The notes: a model not told the origin generated them from the letters alone. A stretch of DNA of 64,000 nucleotides from Mixta calida (GCF_002953215.1 NZ_CP026378.1:1036540-1100539), one strand, 5' to 3'. Shown: positions 30,856 to 42,107, numbered from the stretch's first letter. Program-made: numbers and translations.

Positions 30856-31470
30856 ATGACGGTAACTTCGCAACTGGCGCAGCTGGTGGCTGCCTGCCAC
30901 TGGATTGGACAGCAGGGCTGGGCGCCCGCTACCGGCGGCAATATGTCGGTGCGCGGCGATGACACCATCTGCCTGCTGAGCGAATCGGGCAAGGATAAGG
31001 GCAGCCTGAGCGCTGACGACTTTATCGAAGTCTCGATCGCCACCGGTCAGGCCGCTGCCGGGCGCAGGCCTTCCGCCGAAACCGGGCTGCATACGCTGAT
31101 CTACCGCCTGTTCCCCGATGCGGGCGCGGTGCTGCATACCCATAGCGTCAACAGCACCGTGCTGTCGCGGGTGGAGAAAGGCCCGACGCTGCTGTTACAG
31201 GGCTACGAGATGCAAAAAACGCTGGCCGGTCAGCACAGCCATCTCGATCGGGTCGCCATCGCGCTGTTCGATAACGATCAGGATATCGACGCGCTGGCGC
31301 GACGCATCGGGGAGTACGCGCAGCGCCAGCCGCTGCGCTACGGTTTTCTGCTGCGCGGCCATGGCCTGACCTGCTGGGGCAAAGATGTGCAGGAGGCGCG
31401 CCGTCACCTGGAAGGGCTGGAGTTTCTGTTTAACTGTGAAATGCAACGTCGTTTGCTGGAGAGAGCATGA
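30856..31470 (+). CDS. mtnB: Methylthioribulose-1-phosphate dehydratase
   Basis: 204 aa, class II aldolase/adducin fold. Zinc ligands His94 and His96 in [11 protein letters not shown]. Dehydrates methylthioribulose-1-phosphate in methionine salvage. The start is preceded by GATAAGGAAC. Overlaps mtnC by 4 bp in the mtnB-mtnC-mtnD unit. Confidence 0.95.
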   Translation: MTVTSQLAQLVAACHWIGQQGWAPATGGNMSVRGDDTICLLSESGKDKGSLSADDFIEVSIATGQAAAGRRPSAETGLHTLIYRLFPDAGAVLHTHSVNSTVLSRVEKGPTLLLQGYEMQKTLAGQHSHLDRVAIALFDNDQDIDALARRIGEYAQRQPLRYGFLLRGHGLTCWGKDVQEARRHLEGLEFLFNCEMQRRLLERA

Positions 31471-32156
31471 TTCGCGCGATTGTTACCGATATTGAAGGCA
31501 CCACCAGCGATATCCGCTTTGTACATAACGTTCTGTTTCCCTGGGCGCGTCAGCATCTGGCGGACTATGTGCGGACGCAGCAGGATCAACCGGAGGTGGT
31601 CGACGCGCTGAACGCGCTGCGCCGGGAGATTAGCCAGCCGCAGGCCGACGTCGATGCGCTGATAGCCACGCTCTATCGGTTTATGGATGAGGATCGGAAA
31701 TCGACCGCGCTGAAGGCGTTGCAGGGCATGATCTGGCGCAGCGGCTACCTGAACGGCGACTTTACCGGCCATCTCTATCCTGATGTCCTGCCCGCGCTAA
31801 AAAAGTGGCGTGAGCAGGGTATTTCCCTGTACGTTTATTCTTCTGGATCGGTTGCGGCGCAAAAGCTGCTGTTCGGCTATAGCGACTGCGGCGATATTAC
31901 GGCGTTGTTCAACGGCTACTTCGACACGCATGTCGGCGCCAAGCGCGAGGTAAGCGCTTACCAGAACATTGCCGGTCAGATTGGCCTGCCCGCCAGCGCG
32001 CTGCTGTTTCTTTCCGATATTCGGCAGGAGCTGGATGCGGCGCAGCAGGCTGGGTGGCATACCCTGCAGTTGATTCGCGGCGAAGCGGATAATGACAGTA
32101 CCCATCGCCAGGTTAACCGTTTTGATCAGATTAAGCTGGAGCCGTTTTCCTTATGA
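31467..32156 (+). CDS. mtnC: Acireductone synthase (enolase-phosphatase E1)
   Basis: 229 aa, HAD superfamily. Motif I is [10 protein letters not shown] (Asp8, Glu10), the E1 variant; motif II is [11 protein letters not shown]; motif [15 protein letters not shown]. Enolises and dephosphorylates diketomethylthiopentyl-1-phosphate. ATGA-type overlaps on both sides. Confidence 0.95.
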   Translation: MIRAIVTDIEGTTSDIRFVHNVLFPWARQHLADYVRTQQDQPEVVDALNALRREISQPQADVDALIATLYRFMDEDRKSTALKALQGMIWRSGYLNGDFTGHLYPDVLPALKKWREQGISLYVYSSGSVAAQKLLFGYSDCGDITALFNGYFDTHVGAKREVSAYQNIAGQIGLPASALLFLSDIRQELDAAQQAGWHTLQLIRGEADNDSTHRQVNRFDQIKLEPFSL

Positions 32157-32695
32157 GTGAATTAACCATTTATACCGAGACAGAAACCACGGTGCCGATC
32201 TGGCACAGCACCGATCCTGAGGCGATCCGCGAGCAGCTGAACGCGCGCGGCGTGCGTTTTGAGCGCTGGGAGGCGGATCGTGAACTGGGAGAAAATCCCG
32301 ATGCGGAAACCGTGATCGGCGCCTATCAGCATGCCATCGATCGGCTGGTGGCGGAAAAGGGTTACCAGAGCTGGGATGTGATCAGCATGCGCGCCGATAA
32401 TCCGCAGAAAGAGGCGCTGCGCACGAAATTTCTCTCCGAGCATACCCACGGTGAAGACGAGGTGCGTTTTTTTGTTGAAGGGGCAGGGCTGTTCTGCCTG
32501 CATCTGGAAGGGCGCGTTTATCAGATTCTGTGTGAGAAGAACGATCTGATCTCAGTGCCGGCCGGCACGCCGCACTGGTTTGATATGGGATCGCAGCCGC
32601 ACTTTACCGCGATCCGTATTTTCGATAACCCGGAGGGCTGGATCGCCAACTTTACCGGCGATCCGATCGCCGTGACCTATCCGCGTCTGCCCTGA
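32153..32695 (+). CDS. mtnD: Acireductone dioxygenase
   Basis: 180 aa cupin. Metal ligands His97, His99, Glu103 ([12 protein letters not shown]) and His141 ([10 protein letters not shown]). Oxidises acireductone to the keto acid precursor of methionine (Fe form) or to CO and methylthiopropionate (Ni form). Last gene of mtnBCD. Confidence 0.96.
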   Translation: MSELTIYTETETTVPIWHSTDPEAIREQLNARGVRFERWEADRELGENPDAETVIGAYQHAIDRLVAEKGYQSWDVISMRADNPQKEALRTKFLSEHTHGEDEVRFFVEGAGLFCLHLEGRVYQILCEKNDLISVPAGTPHWFDMGSQPHFTAIRIFDNPEGWIANFTGDPIAVTYPRLP

Positions 32696-32703
32696 CATAT
32701 CTC

Positions 32704-32729
32704 ATGCGGACGGCGACCGCCGTCCGCAT
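32704..32729. terminator. Long perfect hairpin between convergent mtnD and mtnA
   Basis: 12-bp arms ATGCGGACGGCG / CGCCGTCCGCAT separated by 2 nt. There is no T-run right after it on either strand, so termination strength is uncertain, but its place between convergent genes suits it. Confidence 0.5.
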
Positions 32730-32838
32730 TATCGCCTGCTTGTTTATCCAGTCGAAACGGCAACCGCTATTCGCACGTTTATTTGTGCTGCCCGGCCGAA
32801 ATGGTGATGCACCTCGCGCATAAGGATTAACGTTGGCA

Positions 32839-33873
32839 TCACGGCTGGAAATAACCGGCCGCTACCGCTTCCGGCGTGACGACGCCGGTATCCAGCACCC
32901 AGCCGCTGATGAGCGACGCCGGGGTGACGTCGAATGCCGGGTTCCACACCTGCGCATTCTGCGGCGCCCACTGCACCTGTCCAAAACTGCCCGCCGCGCC
33001 GGTCACTTCGGCGGCGGCGCGCTGTTCGATCGGAATGGCGCTGCCGTCGGGACAGGCGCGATCCAGCGTGGTGTGCGGCGCGGCGACGTAAAACGGAATG
33101 TTGTGATAGCGCGCCAGCACCGCCAGGCTGTAGGTGCCGATTTTATTCGCCACGTCGCCGTTGGCGGCGATGCGATCGGCGCCGACCCAGACGGCGTCTA
33201 CCTGCTGCTGCGCCATCAGCGCCGCCGCCATGGAGTCGCAGATCAAACGGTTAGGGATGCCCAGTTCGCCCAGCTCCCAGGCGGTTAGCCGCCCGCCCTG
33301 TAATAGCGGACGGGTCTCATCCACCCACACCATCTCCACGTTTCCCTGCTCAAAGGCGCGCGCAATCACGCCGATGGCGGTGCCGATGCCAGCAGTCGCC
33401 AGGCCACCGGTATTACAGTGCGTCAAAATCCGGCTGCCGCGCGGCACCCGTTCGCTGCCGGCGCGCGCGATGGCGTCGCACAGCGCTTTATCCTCTTCCA
33501 CCAGCCGCAGCGCCTCCGCACCGAGGGCGGCGACATAGTTTTCCTGCTTCAGCGCCTGCTTCATGCGATCCAGATTGTTCATCAGGTTAACCGCGGTGGG
33601 GCGTGCGGCGCGCAGCACTGTCAGCGCCTGCGCCAGCTCATCGCGCGGCATGCCGTTTTCCGCCAGCAGCGCCAGCAGCAGGCTGGCGGAGAGGCCGATC
33701 AGCGGCGCGCCGCGCACCCGCAGCGCGTGAATATGACTAACCAGCGCGTCTACGCTGCTGGCGTCCAGCCAGTTTTGCTGCTGCGGCAGCGCCTGCTGAT
33801 CGAGGATCCACAGCTGGTTATCACGCACGCGCAGACTGGTGGTATGAAGAGTTTGCATAAGGGTGAAATCCAT
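32839..33873 (-). CDS. mtnA: S-methyl-5-thioribose-1-phosphate isomerase
   Basis: 344 aa, eIF2B-like isomerase. Catalytic Cys in [15 protein letters not shown] and Asp in [19 protein letters not shown]. Isomerises MTR-1-P to methylthioribulose-1-P. Start uncertain: M1 (33873) or M6 (33858, [11 protein letters not shown]); neither has a strong ribosome binding site. Divergent from mtnK across a met box. Confidence 0.94.
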   Translation of the reverse strand: MDFTLMQTLHTTSLRVRDNQLWILDQQALPQQQNWLDASSVDALVSHIHALRVRGAPLIGLSASLLLALLAENGMPRDELAQALTVLRAARPTAVNLMNNLDRMKQALKQENYVAALGAEALRLVEEDKALCDAIARAGSERVPRGSRILTHCNTGGLATAGIGTAIGVIARAFEQGNVEMVWVDETRPLLQGGRLTAWELGELGIPNRLICDSMAAALMAQQQVDAVWVGADRIAANGDVANKIGTYSLAVLARYHNIPFYVAAPHTTLDRACPDGSAIPIEQRAAAEVTGAAGSFGQVQWAPQNAQVWNPAFDVTPASLISGWVLDTGVVTPEAVAAGYFQP

Positions 33874-33911
33874 GTTGCGTTAATGCTGTATATTGTGCCA
33901 ACATGCGAAAC

Positions 33912-33935
33912 GGAAGTATAGACGTCTGAACGGCT
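33912..33935. promoter_or_regulatory. MetJ operator between mtnA and mtnK
   Basis: Perfect met box AGACGTCT at 33920-33927, with GAACGGCT (5 of 8) after it and GGAAGTAT (5 of 8) before it in register. Same arrangement as at 30798, so both mtn divergent regions carry one. Confidence 0.75.
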
Positions 33936-33965
33936 TTTACTACAGATTTGCAGAGGAAACGGATA

Positions 33966-35165
33966 ATGTCGCAATACCGGACGTTCACTGCCGCCGATGC
34001 GGTGGCATATGCGCAACGATTTAGCGGACTGAGCGATGCGTCTTCGCTGGTGGACGCCGAAGAGATTGGTGACGGTAACCTTAATCTGGTGTTTAAAATC
34101 TTCGATCGTGACGGTAACAGCCGCATCGTGGTGAAGCAGGCGCTGCCCTGGGTGCGCTGCGTCGGCGAATCCTGGCCGTTGACGCTGGACCGCGCGCGGC
34201 TGGAAGCGGAAACCCTGATTGAACACTACCGTCACTGTCCGCAGCATACGGTAAAAGTGCTGCATTACGACGCAGAGCTGGCGGTGATGGTGATGGAAGA
34301 TCTCTCCAGCCATCGCATCTGGCGCGGCGAGCTGGTACAGGGGCGGTACTATCCGCAGGCGGCGCGTCAGCTGGGCGAGTATCTGGCGCAAACGCTGTTT
34401 CATACCTCCGATTTTTACCTGCATCCGCATGAGAAAAAGGCGCAGGTTGCGCACTTTATCAACCCTGAAATGTGCGAAATCACGGAAGATCTCTTCTTTA
34501 CCGATCCGTATGAGGACCATCCGCGCAACAGCTATCCGACGGCGCTGGAAGCGGCAGTGTCTGAACTACGCAGCGACGATCGGCTGCGTAATGAGGTGGC
34601 GGGGCTGAAGCATCGCTTTTTCGCCCACGCCGAGGCGCTGCTGCACGGCGATATCCACAGCGGTTCGATCTTCGTCGCCGACGACAGTCTGAAAGCGATT
34701 GACGCCGAGTTCGGCTATTTCGGGCCGATGGGTTTTGACGTCGGCACCGCGCTGGGCAATCTGCTGTTGAACTACTGCGCGCTGCCGGGACTGCTGGCGC
34801 CGCGTGAGGCCGCCGATGCGCGCGAGCAGCGCTTAACGGACGTGCGCGAAGTGTGGATCACTTTCGCCGAACGTTTTCAGGCGCTGGCAACGGAGAAAAC
34901 CCGCGATCGCACGCTGTCCTGGCCCGGCTACGTCAACGAATTTCTTAAAAAAGTGTTTGCCGACAGCATCGGCTACTGCGGCACCGAACTGATCCGCCGC
35001 ACCGTCGGTATGTCGCACGTTGCGGATATGAAAAACATCCCCGATCCGGCGATGCATACTGAATGCGTGCACCACGCGATTGGGCTGGGCTGGGCGCTGA
35101 TTGTCGCCGCACCCAATATCGATACCGTCGATACGCTGATCGCCCGAATTCGCCAGCACGGCTAA
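33966..35165 (+). CDS. mtnK: S-methyl-5-thioribose kinase
   Basis: 399 aa, APH-type kinase. Motifs: [11 protein letters not shown] (ATP loop), [14 protein letters not shown] (catalytic Asp region) and [17 protein letters not shown]. Phosphorylates methylthioribose at position 1. The start at MSQYRTF has AGAGGAAA upstream; an in-frame ATG 18 bp earlier lacks this. Confidence 0.95.
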   Translation: MSQYRTFTAADAVAYAQRFSGLSDASSLVDAEEIGDGNLNLVFKIFDRDGNSRIVVKQALPWVRCVGESWPLTLDRARLEAETLIEHYRHCPQHTVKVLHYDAELAVMVMEDLSSHRIWRGELVQGRYYPQAARQLGEYLAQTLFHTSDFYLHPHEKKAQVAHFINPEMCEITEDLFFTDPYEDHPRNSYPTALEAAVSELRSDDRLRNEVAGLKHRFFAHAEALLHGDIHSGSIFVADDSLKAIDAEFGYFGPMGFDVGTALGNLLLNYCALPGLLAPREAADAREQRLTDVREVWITFAERFQALATEKTRDRTLSWPGYVNEFLKKVFADSIGYCGTELIRRTVGMSHVADMKNIPDPAMHTECVHHAIGLGWALIVAAPNIDTVDTLIARIRQHG

Positions 35166-35184
35166 GTTATTTATTTGATAAGCG

Positions 35185-35216
35185 CGCGTCTCGCCTGCCA
35201 GCGAGGCGCGTTTTTT
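35185..35216 (+). terminator. Rho-independent terminator of mtnK
   Basis: CGCGTCTCGC / GCGAGGCGCG stem (one G-T pair), 6-nt loop, then six T. Confidence 0.9.
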
Positions 35217-35329
35217 ATGGGCGCGTTATCCAGGTTTTAGATTGGCTGCGCCTGTTGTTGGTTGGAGGGCGTGTCTGCCTGCGGGTGGGGTGGACCGGTA
35301 AGGCATCACGCGTTAACAAAGAGAACCCT

Positions 35330-35454
35330 TTTTATTAGTGCCACTGTAATTAATTGATTTTACAGGAAAGAAATTAAAGGGCAGAAAAAAGGGTTTTACG
35401 GCTGAAAAAGCGGTATCTGTTTATTTTGTAAAGGTTTTGGGGTAGATTTGAACG
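35330..35454 (+). promoter_or_regulatory. AT-rich CRISPR leader
   Basis: About 125 bp, much more AT-rich than its surroundings, directly before the first perfect repeat and on the side opposite the degenerate last repeat. Contains an ACCCTTTTTATT tract like those in type I-F leaders. Bases 35217-35329 between mtnK and the leader show no gene. Confidence 0.6.
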
Positions 35455-35662
35455 GTTCACTGCCGTACAGGCAGCTTAGAAACGATTCGCCATGTAGCCA
35501 TTAAATACTACTGCGTTCACTGCCGTACAGGCAGCTTAGAAATCATTCGGCAGCTGCCATTGGCTCAAACCGAAGTTCACTGCCGTACAGGCAGCTTAGA
35601 AACACTCACGGTCGAATCCGGGCATAACAGGAAGGTTCACTGCCGCACAGGCAGCTTAAAAC
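35455..35662 (+). CRISPR. Orphan type I-F-like CRISPR mini-array, 4 repeats and 3 spacers
   Basis: 28-bp repeats at 35455, 35515, 35575 and 35635, exact 60-bp period, 32-nt spacers (35483-35514, 35543-35574, 35603-35634). The repeat begins GTTCACTGCCG and ends GCAGCTTAGAAA; the internal CTGCCGTACAGGCAG is the I-F stem-loop. The first three repeats are identical; the fourth has T-to-C in the loop and an altered 3' end (TTAAAAC), marking the leader-distal end. The spacers are mutually unrelated. No cas1, cas2-3, csy or cas6f gene lies in the window. Confidence 0.95.
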
Positions 35663-35680
35663 CCCCACATCCCCTCCAAT

Positions 35681-35712
35681 AAAAAAGGCCTGAGCATAAA
35701 CACTCAGGCCTT
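35681..35712 (-). terminator. Rho-independent terminator of fadE
   Basis: AAGGCCTGAG / CTCAGGCCTT stem with an 8-nt loop. The A-run on its left is the T-run for the minus-strand fadE transcript. It also faces transcripts leaving the CRISPR array. Confidence 0.85.
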
Positions 35713-35793
35713 GCGTGCCGCGCCGTTGAACATCCGGTCTCCCACCTTCCTTCGCAGCGCGGCGTGTTGCTGCTTCGTCTTTTTTATTGGCCG

Positions 35794-38241
35794 TCAGGCG
35801 GCTTCGATTTTACGAATCTCGGTCTGCTCCTGCTTTACCGGCTGGGTCGCCAGCGCATCCGGCTCAAACTCATCCACGTTAATCGAACGCAGGCGGCTCA
35901 CTTCGGCGCGTTTCAGCACCTCTGCTTCCTGCGCGTTAATCCAGCCTTCCTGTAGCGCGCGCTGCGCCAGCTCGTCAAGACGGGTAAAGGACAGATGCGT
36001 TTTCAACTGCTTGTTGAGACGATCGTGAATCACTTCCGCCGCCATTACATCGTGCAGCGCAGCCTCCAGCTGTCCGGCCGGGTTATGCTCGCTCGGCGTC
36101 AGGTATTGACCGCGACCCAGACGGGAACGGGTGGCGGAGGGCGTTTGCAGTAGCTTCGCCAGCTGATGATCCAGACGGTCCGACGGCGCGCGGCAGTGGC
36201 GGCCCGCAGGGAAAATCACCAGGCGCAGCGTTGCCGCGATGGCCGCGTTCGGGAAGTTGCGCAGCAGATCGTCAATGGCGTCTTCCGCCTGATTCAGCGC
36301 ATCCTGCACGCCCCAATGCAGCAGCGGCAGATCCGCCGCCTGACGGCCTTCGTCGTCATAGCGCTTCAGCGCCGCCGAAGCGAGATAGAGCTGACTCAGG
36401 ATATCGCCCAGACGAGCCGAAATGCGTTCGCGGCGTTTCAGGCTGCCGCCCAGCACCGACATCGAAACGTCCGACAGCAGCGCCAGGTTAGCACTAATGC
36501 GGTTAAGGTGCTGGTAGTAGCGGCGCGTGGCGTCGCGTGTCGGTGAGGCGCTGGTGTAGCCGCCGGTAATGCCGAGCCACAGGCTACGCACCACGTTGCT
36601 GCCGACGTGACCGACATGGCTGAACAACGCGCGGTCGAAAGCGGGCAGGTCGTTGCGTTCGGCGGCGGCCATCTCCTGCAACACATAAGGATGGCAGCGG
36701 ATCGCGCCCTGGCCGAAGATGATCATGCTGCGCGTCAGGATGTTCGCGCCTTCGACGGTAATGGCGATCGGCGCGCCCTGATAAGCGCGGGCGAGAAAGT
36801 TGCTCTTGCCGAGCATAATCCCTTTACCGCCCGCGATATCCATCGCATCGATAATGGCGCGCTGGCCGCGATGGGTGCAGTGATATTTCACAATCGCCGA
36901 CAGCACCGCCGGTTTTTCGCCGAGCATAATACCGGCGGTGATCAGCGTTGCGGCGGCGTCCATCACGTAAGCGTTACCCGCGATGCGCGCCAGCGGCTCC
37001 TCGATCCCTTCCATCTTGCCGATAGAGACTTTGAACTGGCGACGAATGCGCGCATAGGCGCCGGTGGCCAGCGCCAGGCTTTTCACGCTGCCGGTGGAGT
37101 TAGAGGGCAGGGTGATGCCGCGTCCGACCGACAGGCATTCAACCAGCATCCGCCAGCCCTGACCCGCCATTTTCGGGCCGCCGATAATGTAGTCAATCGG
37201 CACGAAGATATCTTTGCCGCGCGTCGGACCGTTCTGAAACGGCACGTTGAGCGGGAAGTGGCGCTTGCCGATCTCCACGCCCGGCGTATGGGTCGGGATC
37301 AGGGCACAGGTGATGCCCAGCTCTTCGGTATCGCCCAGCAGATGTTCGGGATCGTAAAGCTTAAACGCCAGGCCGAGTACGGTAGCGATTGGCGCCAGAG
37401 TAATGTAGCGCTTGTTCCAGGTCAGGCGCATGCCCAGCACCTGCTGGCCCTGCCATTCGCCCATGCAGACCACGCCGGTATCTGGAATGGCGCCCGCATC
37501 GGAGCCCGCTTCCGGGCTGGTCAGCGCAAAACAGGGAATTTCTTCGCCGCGCGCCAGACGCGGCAGATAGTGATCCTTCTGCTCATCGGTGCCGTAATGT
37601 TGCAGCAGCTCGCCGGGGCCGAGCGAGTTAGGCACGCCGACGGTGATCGCCAGAATGCCGGAGACGCCCGCCAGCTTTTGCAGCACGCGCGCCTGGGCGT
37701 AGGCGGAGAACGCCAGCCCGCCATACTCTTTCTTAATGATCATCGCGAAGAAACGGTGCTCTTTCAGATAAGCCCACAGCTCCGGCGGCAGATCGGCCAT
37801 CTCGTGCGTGATCTGGAAATCGTTCGCCATGCGGCACGCTTCTTCTACCGGGCCGTCGAGAAACGCCTGCTCCTCGGGGGTCAGGCGCGGCTGCGGGTAG
37901 TTATGCAGCTTTTGCCAGTCGGGATTGCCGCGAAACAGATCGCCTTCCCACCAGGTCGTGCCGGCGTCGATCGCCTCCTTCTCGGTGCGTGACATCGGCG
38001 GCATCACGTTGCGGAAAGTGCGTAGCATCGGGGCGGAAAACAGGGAGCGGCGCAGCGACATCAGATTCAACGGCAGCAGAATCAGCGCCAGCGGCAGCAG
38101 CATCCAGGGCGTCCAGAGATCGAACAGCGCCATCGCCGCCGTCCACAGCAGCAGAATGACGCTGCTGAGGCGAAGCGAAACGCGATGCCAGAAAAGCGCG
38201 CCGATTAATGCCAGCGTCGCAAGAACAGAAAGAACCATCAT
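35794..38241 (-). CDS. fadE: Acyl-CoA dehydrogenase FadE
   Basis: 815 aa, against 814 in E. coli. First step of the beta-oxidation cycle: acyl-CoA to trans-2-enoyl-CoA, FAD-linked. Two N-terminal hydrophobic segments (residues about 2-20 and 26-60) suggest membrane association. Landmarks: [40 protein letters not shown], and [21 protein letters not shown] FadR site lies 23-39 bp before the start. Confidence 0.98.
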   Translation of the reverse strand: MMVLSVLATLALIGALFWHRVSLRLSSVILLLWTAAMALFDLWTPWMLLPLALILLPLNLMSLRRSLFSAPMLRTFRNVMPPMSRTEKEAIDAGTTWWEGDLFRGNPDWQKLHNYPQPRLTPEEQAFLDGPVEEACRMANDFQITHEMADLPPELWAYLKEHRFFAMIIKKEYGGLAFSAYAQARVLQKLAGVSGILAITVGVPNSLGPGELLQHYGTDEQKDHYLPRLARGEEIPCFALTSPEAGSDAGAIPDTGVVCMGEWQGQQVLGMRLTWNKRYITLAPIATVLGLAFKLYDPEHLLGDTEELGITCALIPTHTPGVEIGKRHFPLNVPFQNGPTRGKDIFVPIDYIIGGPKMAGQGWRMLVECLSVGRGITLPSNSTGSVKSLALATGAYARIRRQFKVSIGKMEGIEEPLARIAGNAYVMDAAATLITAGIMLGEKPAVLSAIVKYHCTHRGQRAIIDAMDIAGGKGIMLGKSNFLARAYQGAPIAITVEGANILTRSMIIFGQGAIRCHPYVLQEMAAAERNDLPAFDRALFSHVGHVGSNVVRSLWLGITGGYTSASPTRDATRRYYQHLNRISANLALLSDVSMSVLGGSLKRRERISARLGDILSQLYLASAALKRYDDEGRQAADLPLLHWGVQDALNQAEDAIDDLLRNFPNAAIAATLRLVIFPAGRHCRAPSDRLDHQLAKLLQTPSATRSRLGRGQYLTPSEHNPAGQLEAALHDVMAAEVIHDRLNKQLKTHLSFTRLDELAQRALQEGWINAQEAEVLKRAEVSRLRSINVDEFEPDALATQPVKQEQTEIRKIEAA

Positions 38242-38263
38242 AATGAACCGCTCCGTATGAAGT

Positions 38264-38280
38264 AAGAGGTCTGACCTGTT
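38264..38280. promoter_or_regulatory. FadR operator upstream of fadE
   Basis: AAGAGGTCTGACCTGTT matches ANCTGGTCNGACNTGTT at all but two defined positions. It is in the fadE 5' region, so acyl-CoA-relieved repression by FadR is expected. Confidence 0.75.
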
Positions 38281-38463
38281 GGTCTGAGTACAGATTTAGA
38301 GCAGTTAAGGTTGTTTAGCAATTGCATAACATAATAATTACAACCTGGCTCACACTCCGGCCGCATGATTGGTCAAATCGCTCACTTCACAGCGCAACGC
38401 TTTGCGGCCTGTTGCCATTCCGGTAAACTTGCGCTGACTCTTTCTCATCCAAAGGACATCCCT

Positions 38464-39045
38464 ATGTACCAGGATATTATTCGTTCAGAACTTAACGAAG
38501 CAGCGGATACGCTAAATAAATTCCTGAGCGAAGATGCGAATATTCACGCGATCCAGCGTGCTGCGGTGTTGCTTGCCGACAGCTTCAAGGCAGGCGGCAA
38601 AGTGCTTTCCTGCGGTAACGGCGGCTCTCACTGCGACGCGATGCACTTCGCCGAAGAACTGACCGGACGCTATCGCGAAAACCGTCCCGGCTATCCGGCC
38701 ATCGCTATCTCCGACGTCAGCCATCTCTCCTGCGTCAGCAACGATTTCGGCTACGATTACGTTTTCTCGCGCTACGTTGAGGCGGTCGGGCGTGCGGGCG
38801 ACGTGCTGCTGGGCATCTCCACCTCCGGCAACTCGGCGAATATTATTAAGGCGATTGAAGCCGCGCGCGCGCAGGGGATGAAAGTGATCACGCTGACCGG
38901 CAAAGACGGCGGCAAAATGGCGGGCAGCGCCGATATCGAAATCCGCGTACCCCATTTCGGCTATGCCGACCGCATTCAGGAAATTCATATCAAAGTGATC
39001 CATATCCTGATGCTGCTGATCGAAAAAGAGATGGAGAAAAAGTAA
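38464..39045 (+). CDS. gmhA: Sedoheptulose-7-phosphate isomerase
   Basis: 193 aa SIS-domain enzyme (lpcA). First step of ADP-heptose synthesis for the LPS inner core. Motifs: [43 protein letters not shown], and [11 protein letters not shown]. The start at [10 protein letters not shown] has AAAGGAC. Divergent from fadE as in E. coli. Confidence 0.98.
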   Translation: MYQDIIRSELNEAADTLNKFLSEDANIHAIQRAAVLLADSFKAGGKVLSCGNGGSHCDAMHFAEELTGRYRENRPGYPAIAISDVSHLSCVSNDFGYDYVFSRYVEAVGRAGDVLLGISTSGNSANIIKAIEAARAQGMKVITLTGKDGGKMAGSADIEIRVPHFGYADRIQEIHIKVIHILMLLIEKEMEKK

Positions 39046-39066
39046 CCGCCTTCTGGTCGATTACGC

Positions 39067-39093
39067 CGCCGCGTCATCCCCGACGCGGCGTTT
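39067..39093 (+). terminator. Hairpin terminator of gmhA
   Basis: CGCCGCGTC / GACGCGGCG stem followed by TTT and then mixed sequence. Moderately strong. Confidence 0.6.
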
Positions 39094-39222
39094 CTGCGGC
39101 TCTGCCCGCATTTTCCCTGGCGCTTTTATCTTTCCTTTGCTGAAAATAGCGGTTGCGTTCCCGCTGTCCGCCGCTGTCTGATTGGTTATAATCGTCGCTA
39201 AACCGTGCCGGAGGCCCCGACT

Positions 39223-39990
39223 ATGTGTGAATTGCTCGGAATGAGCGCCAACGTTCCAACTGATATCTGTTTCAGCTTCACCGGCCTGGTACAGCGCGGC
39301 GGCGGCACCGGGCCGCATAAAGATGGCTGGGGCATCACCTTTTATGAGAATAAAGGCTGTCGCACCTTTAAAGATCCGCAGCCCAGCTATAACTCGCCGA
39401 TTGCGCGACTGGTGCAGGAGTACCCGATCAAATCCTGTTCGGTGGTGGCGCATATTCGCCAGGCGAATCGCGGTCAGGTGTCGCTGGAAAATACCCATCC
39501 TTTTACCCGCGAGCTGTGGGGACGCCACTGGACCTACGCCCATAACGGCCAGCTCAGGGGCTATCGTCAGCTGGAAACCGGCAATTTTCGGCCAGTAGGC
39601 GAGACCGACAGCGAAAAGGCGTTCTGCTGGCTGCTGCATAAGCTGGCGACGCGCTATCCGCGCACGCCCGGCAACTGGACGGCGGTGTTCCGCTATATCG
39701 CCGAGCTGGCAGGGGAGCTGCGTCAGAAGGGGGTGTTTAACATGCTGCTGTCGGATGGCCGCTATCTGATGGCCTACTGCTCGACCAACCTGTTCTGGAT
39801 CACGCGCCGCGCGCCCTTCGGCAAAGCGAAGCTGCTGGATCAGGATGTGGAGATAGACTTTCAGAAGCAGACCACGCCAAACGACGTGGTCACGGTGATT
39901 GCCACTCAGCCGCTAACCGGCAATGAAACCTGGCACCGTATCGCGCCAGGCGAGTGGCAACTATTTTGCCTTGGAGAGCGCCAGGAATGA
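39223..39990 (+). CDS. yafJ: Class II glutamine amidotransferase-like protein YafJ
   Basis: 255 aa, close to E. coli YafJ. Ntn-type glutaminase domain with catalytic Cys2 ([12 protein letters not shown]), so removal of Met1 is required; oxyanion/ligand segments [11 protein letters not shown] and [10 protein letters not shown]...YAHNGQ. Partner domain absent; physiological substrate unknown. The start has GGAGG upstream. Overlaps the convergent yafK by 30 bp. Confidence 0.94.
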   Translation: MCELLGMSANVPTDICFSFTGLVQRGGGTGPHKDGWGITFYENKGCRTFKDPQPSYNSPIARLVQEYPIKSCSVVAHIRQANRGQVSLENTHPFTRELWGRHWTYAHNGQLRGYRQLETGNFRPVGETDSEKAFCWLLHKLATRYPRTPGNWTAVFRYIAELAGELRQKGVFNMLLSDGRYLMAYCSTNLFWITRRAPFGKAKLLDQDVEIDFQKQTTPNDVVTVIATQPLTGNETWHRIAPGEWQLFCLGERQE

Positions 39991-40698
39991 CGCGGAGGCG
40001 GCAGGGGTGCCGCTGACCGGCGCGCCGTTCAGCACATACCTGCCGTTATTGACAGCTACCGTCGGCGGCTGGCGATGTTCGACAAAGTAAGCGTAGCCCG
40101 GCTGCAACTCTTTCCAGAAGCTGGCGTAATAAGAGTTGCGGTGACGCTGCATATTGCTTTCAGTCATGCGGAACGGGTAGATGCTCACTGCCACTTCCGG
40201 CTGGCCGTTGCGCAGCGCGGCGTTCACATAGCTGAAAATCTCATCCATATAGGCGTTGGTCATGGCGTAACAGCCGATTGAGACGCAGGCGCCGTGGATC
40301 ATCAAATATTTGCCGTCATAGCCCTGCTGACGATCGTACTGGTTAGGAAAACCGATATTGATCGCGCGGTAAAAACGGCTGTCCGGCTTCAGCTGATTGA
40401 GCCTGACGCTGTAGAAACCTTCCGGGCTTTTGAAGTCGCCCTGACGGCGCTTCGGCCCCAGTCCGCCGGAAAAGTTACAGATGCGATAGCTGTCGAGCAG
40501 GCGGAATTCGTTGCCGATCTTGCCGTAAAGTTCCAGCGTGCGCTCTTCTTTGAAAATCTGAATATAAACCGGCGTACCTAATAACTGCTTCTTTAACTCT
40601 TTGCTGACCGGCGCCAGTGGTTGCACTGGGTCCGGCGCGCTTGCCATGCTGAGGGCCGGCAAAAGAATCATCGCAAACAACAGTGCGATTTTGCCCAT
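39961..40698 (-). CDS. dpaA: L,D-transpeptidase-family protein YafK/DpaA
   Basis: 245 aa with an N-terminal signal peptide ([21 protein letters not shown]). YkuD catalytic motif with His135 (LMIHGACVS) and Cys143 (SIGCYAMTN). The E. coli homologue cleaves the peptidoglycan-Lpp link, an amidase activity of the periplasm. Synteny with yafJ preserved. Confidence 0.94.
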   Translation of the reverse strand: MGKIALLFAMILLPALSMASAPDPVQPLAPVSKELKKQLLGTPVYIQIFKEERTLELYGKIGNEFRLLDSYRICNFSGGLGPKRRQGDFKSPEGFYSVRLNQLKPDSRFYRAINIGFPNQYDRQQGYDGKYLMIHGACVSIGCYAMTNAYMDEIFSYVNAALRNGQPEVAVSIYPFRMTESNMQRHRNSYYASFWKELQPGYAYFVEHRQPPTVAVNNGRYVLNGAPVSGTPAASASFLALSKAK

Positions 40699-40919
40699 TC
40701 TTTTTCCCTTGTAATGAGGGGGTTAAACTGCAACGCCCAACGGCGTCTGTGACTTGCATAATCGGAACATTCCGCTATCGCTGCGCAACATTATCACTGT
40801 CTGTTTTTTTATCAAGATGCCGGTTAATAAATAGCTGTTATTTCGTTGCCAGCCAGCGTAGCGGCAGGCGTCGCGCCGCAATATTCATTACCCTGTGCCA
40901 TTGAATCCCTTTGGGTTGG

Positions 40920-40935
40920 CTGTATACTTATCCAG
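40920..40935. promoter_or_regulatory. LexA (SOS) box of dinB
   Basis: CTGTATACTTATCCAG fits CTG-N10-CAG and is nearly the E. coli dinB box. It ends 16 bp before the dinB ATG, so LexA would block transcription. Confidence 0.9.
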
Positions 40936-40951
40936 TGTCAGCGGAGGGGGT

Positions 40952-42007
40952 ATGCGCAAAATCATTCATGTCGATATGGACTGCTTTTACGCAGCGGTGG
41001 AGATGCGTGATAACCCCAGCCTGCGCGATATTCCTCTCGCTATCGGCGGCAGCCGCACCCAACGCGGCGTGATCAGCACCGCCAACTATCCCGCGCGTAA
41101 ATATGGCGTACGCAGCGCGATGTCCACGGCGATGGCGCTAAAGCTCTGTCCACATCTGACGCTGCTGCCGGGGCGCTTCGACGCGTATAAAGAAGCCTCC
41201 GCCCATATCCGGGAGATTTTTTCGCGCTATACCGCGCGTATCGAGCCGCTGTCGCTGGACGAGGCATACCTGGACGTTACCGACAGCCCGCACTGCCACG
41301 GCTCGGCGACGCTGATGGCGCGTGAAATCCGCCAGATCATCGCCGATGAGCTGAACCTTACCGCGTCGGCGGGCGTCGCGCCGATCAAGTTTCTCGCCAA
41401 AATCGCCTCCGATCTGAATAAGCCGAACGGCCAGTACGTGATCACGCCGGAGGAGATGCCGCAGTTTTTGCTAACGCTGCCGCTGGCGAAAATTCCGGGC
41501 GTCGGCAAAGTGACGGCAAAGAAGCTGGAAGATTTAGGGCTGCGCACCTGCGCCGACGTGCAGAACAGCGATCTGGCGATGCTGCTGAAGCGCTTTGGCA
41601 AGTTTGGCCGCGTTATCTGGGAGCGCAGCCACGGTATTGACGAACGGGAAGTGATCGCCGATCGCGAGCGCAAGTCGCTTGGCGTGGAGCGCACGCTGTC
41701 GGAGGATATTCACCACTGGGAGCAGTGCCTGGAGATTATCGATTTTCTCTATGACGAGCTGGAGCGGCGCCTGACTAAAATCAAGCCGGATCGCCATATT
41801 GCGCGGCAGGGCGTAAAGCTGAAGTTTAGCGATTTCCAGCAGACCACCCAGGAGCATGTCTGGCCGATCCTGAATAAGGAAGACCTGATCGCGGTGGCGA
41901 AAAAGACCTGGGATGAGCGGCGCGGCGGTCGCGGCGTCCGGCTGGTCGGGCTGCACGTCACGCTGTTGCATCCGCAGCTGGAAAGGCAGCTGGTGCTGGG
42001 GCTGTAG
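40952..42007 (+). CDS. dinB: DNA polymerase IV
   Basis: 351 aa Y-family translesion polymerase, the E. coli length. Asp8 ([12 protein letters not shown]) and Asp103-Glu104 ([11 protein letters not shown]) bind metal; the HhH segment is [16 protein letters not shown]; the C-terminal little finger ends QLVLGL, the beta-clamp contact. The start has GGAGGGGG. Controlled by the LexA box just upstream. Confidence 0.97.
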   Translation: MRKIIHVDMDCFYAAVEMRDNPSLRDIPLAIGGSRTQRGVISTANYPARKYGVRSAMSTAMALKLCPHLTLLPGRFDAYKEASAHIREIFSRYTARIEPLSLDEAYLDVTDSPHCHGSATLMAREIRQIIADELNLTASAGVAPIKFLAKIASDLNKPNGQYVITPEEMPQFLLTLPLAKIPGVGKVTAKKLEDLGLRTCADVQNSDLAMLLKRFGKFGRVIWERSHGIDEREVIADRERKSLGVERTLSEDIHHWEQCLEIIDFLYDELERRLTKIKPDRHIARQGVKLKFSDFQQTTQEHVWPILNKEDLIAVAKKTWDERRGGRGVRLVGLHVTLLHPQLERQLVLGL

Positions 42008-42061
42008 CGGTTGTTAAGCCTGCTGTTAAATTTTATCTATTTGGAAAACTAATAATTTAAT

Positions 42062-42107
42062 AAATTAAATTTAGCCGTATTCAGCTGTAGGGCTGAATTT
42101 AATTTTT
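42062..42107 (+). terminator. Terminator in the AT-rich gap after dinB
   Basis: ATTCAGC / GCTGAAT stem with 6-nt loop, embedded in AAATTAAAT/ATTTAATTTTT that extends the pairing. The rest of 42008-42267 is AT-rich with no gene seen. Confidence 0.65.

Noticed and set aside
35217-35800. CRISPR-associated Tn7-like transposon
   Set aside because: The repeat is of I-F type, but no tnsABC, tniQ or cas genes and no transposon ends are seen.
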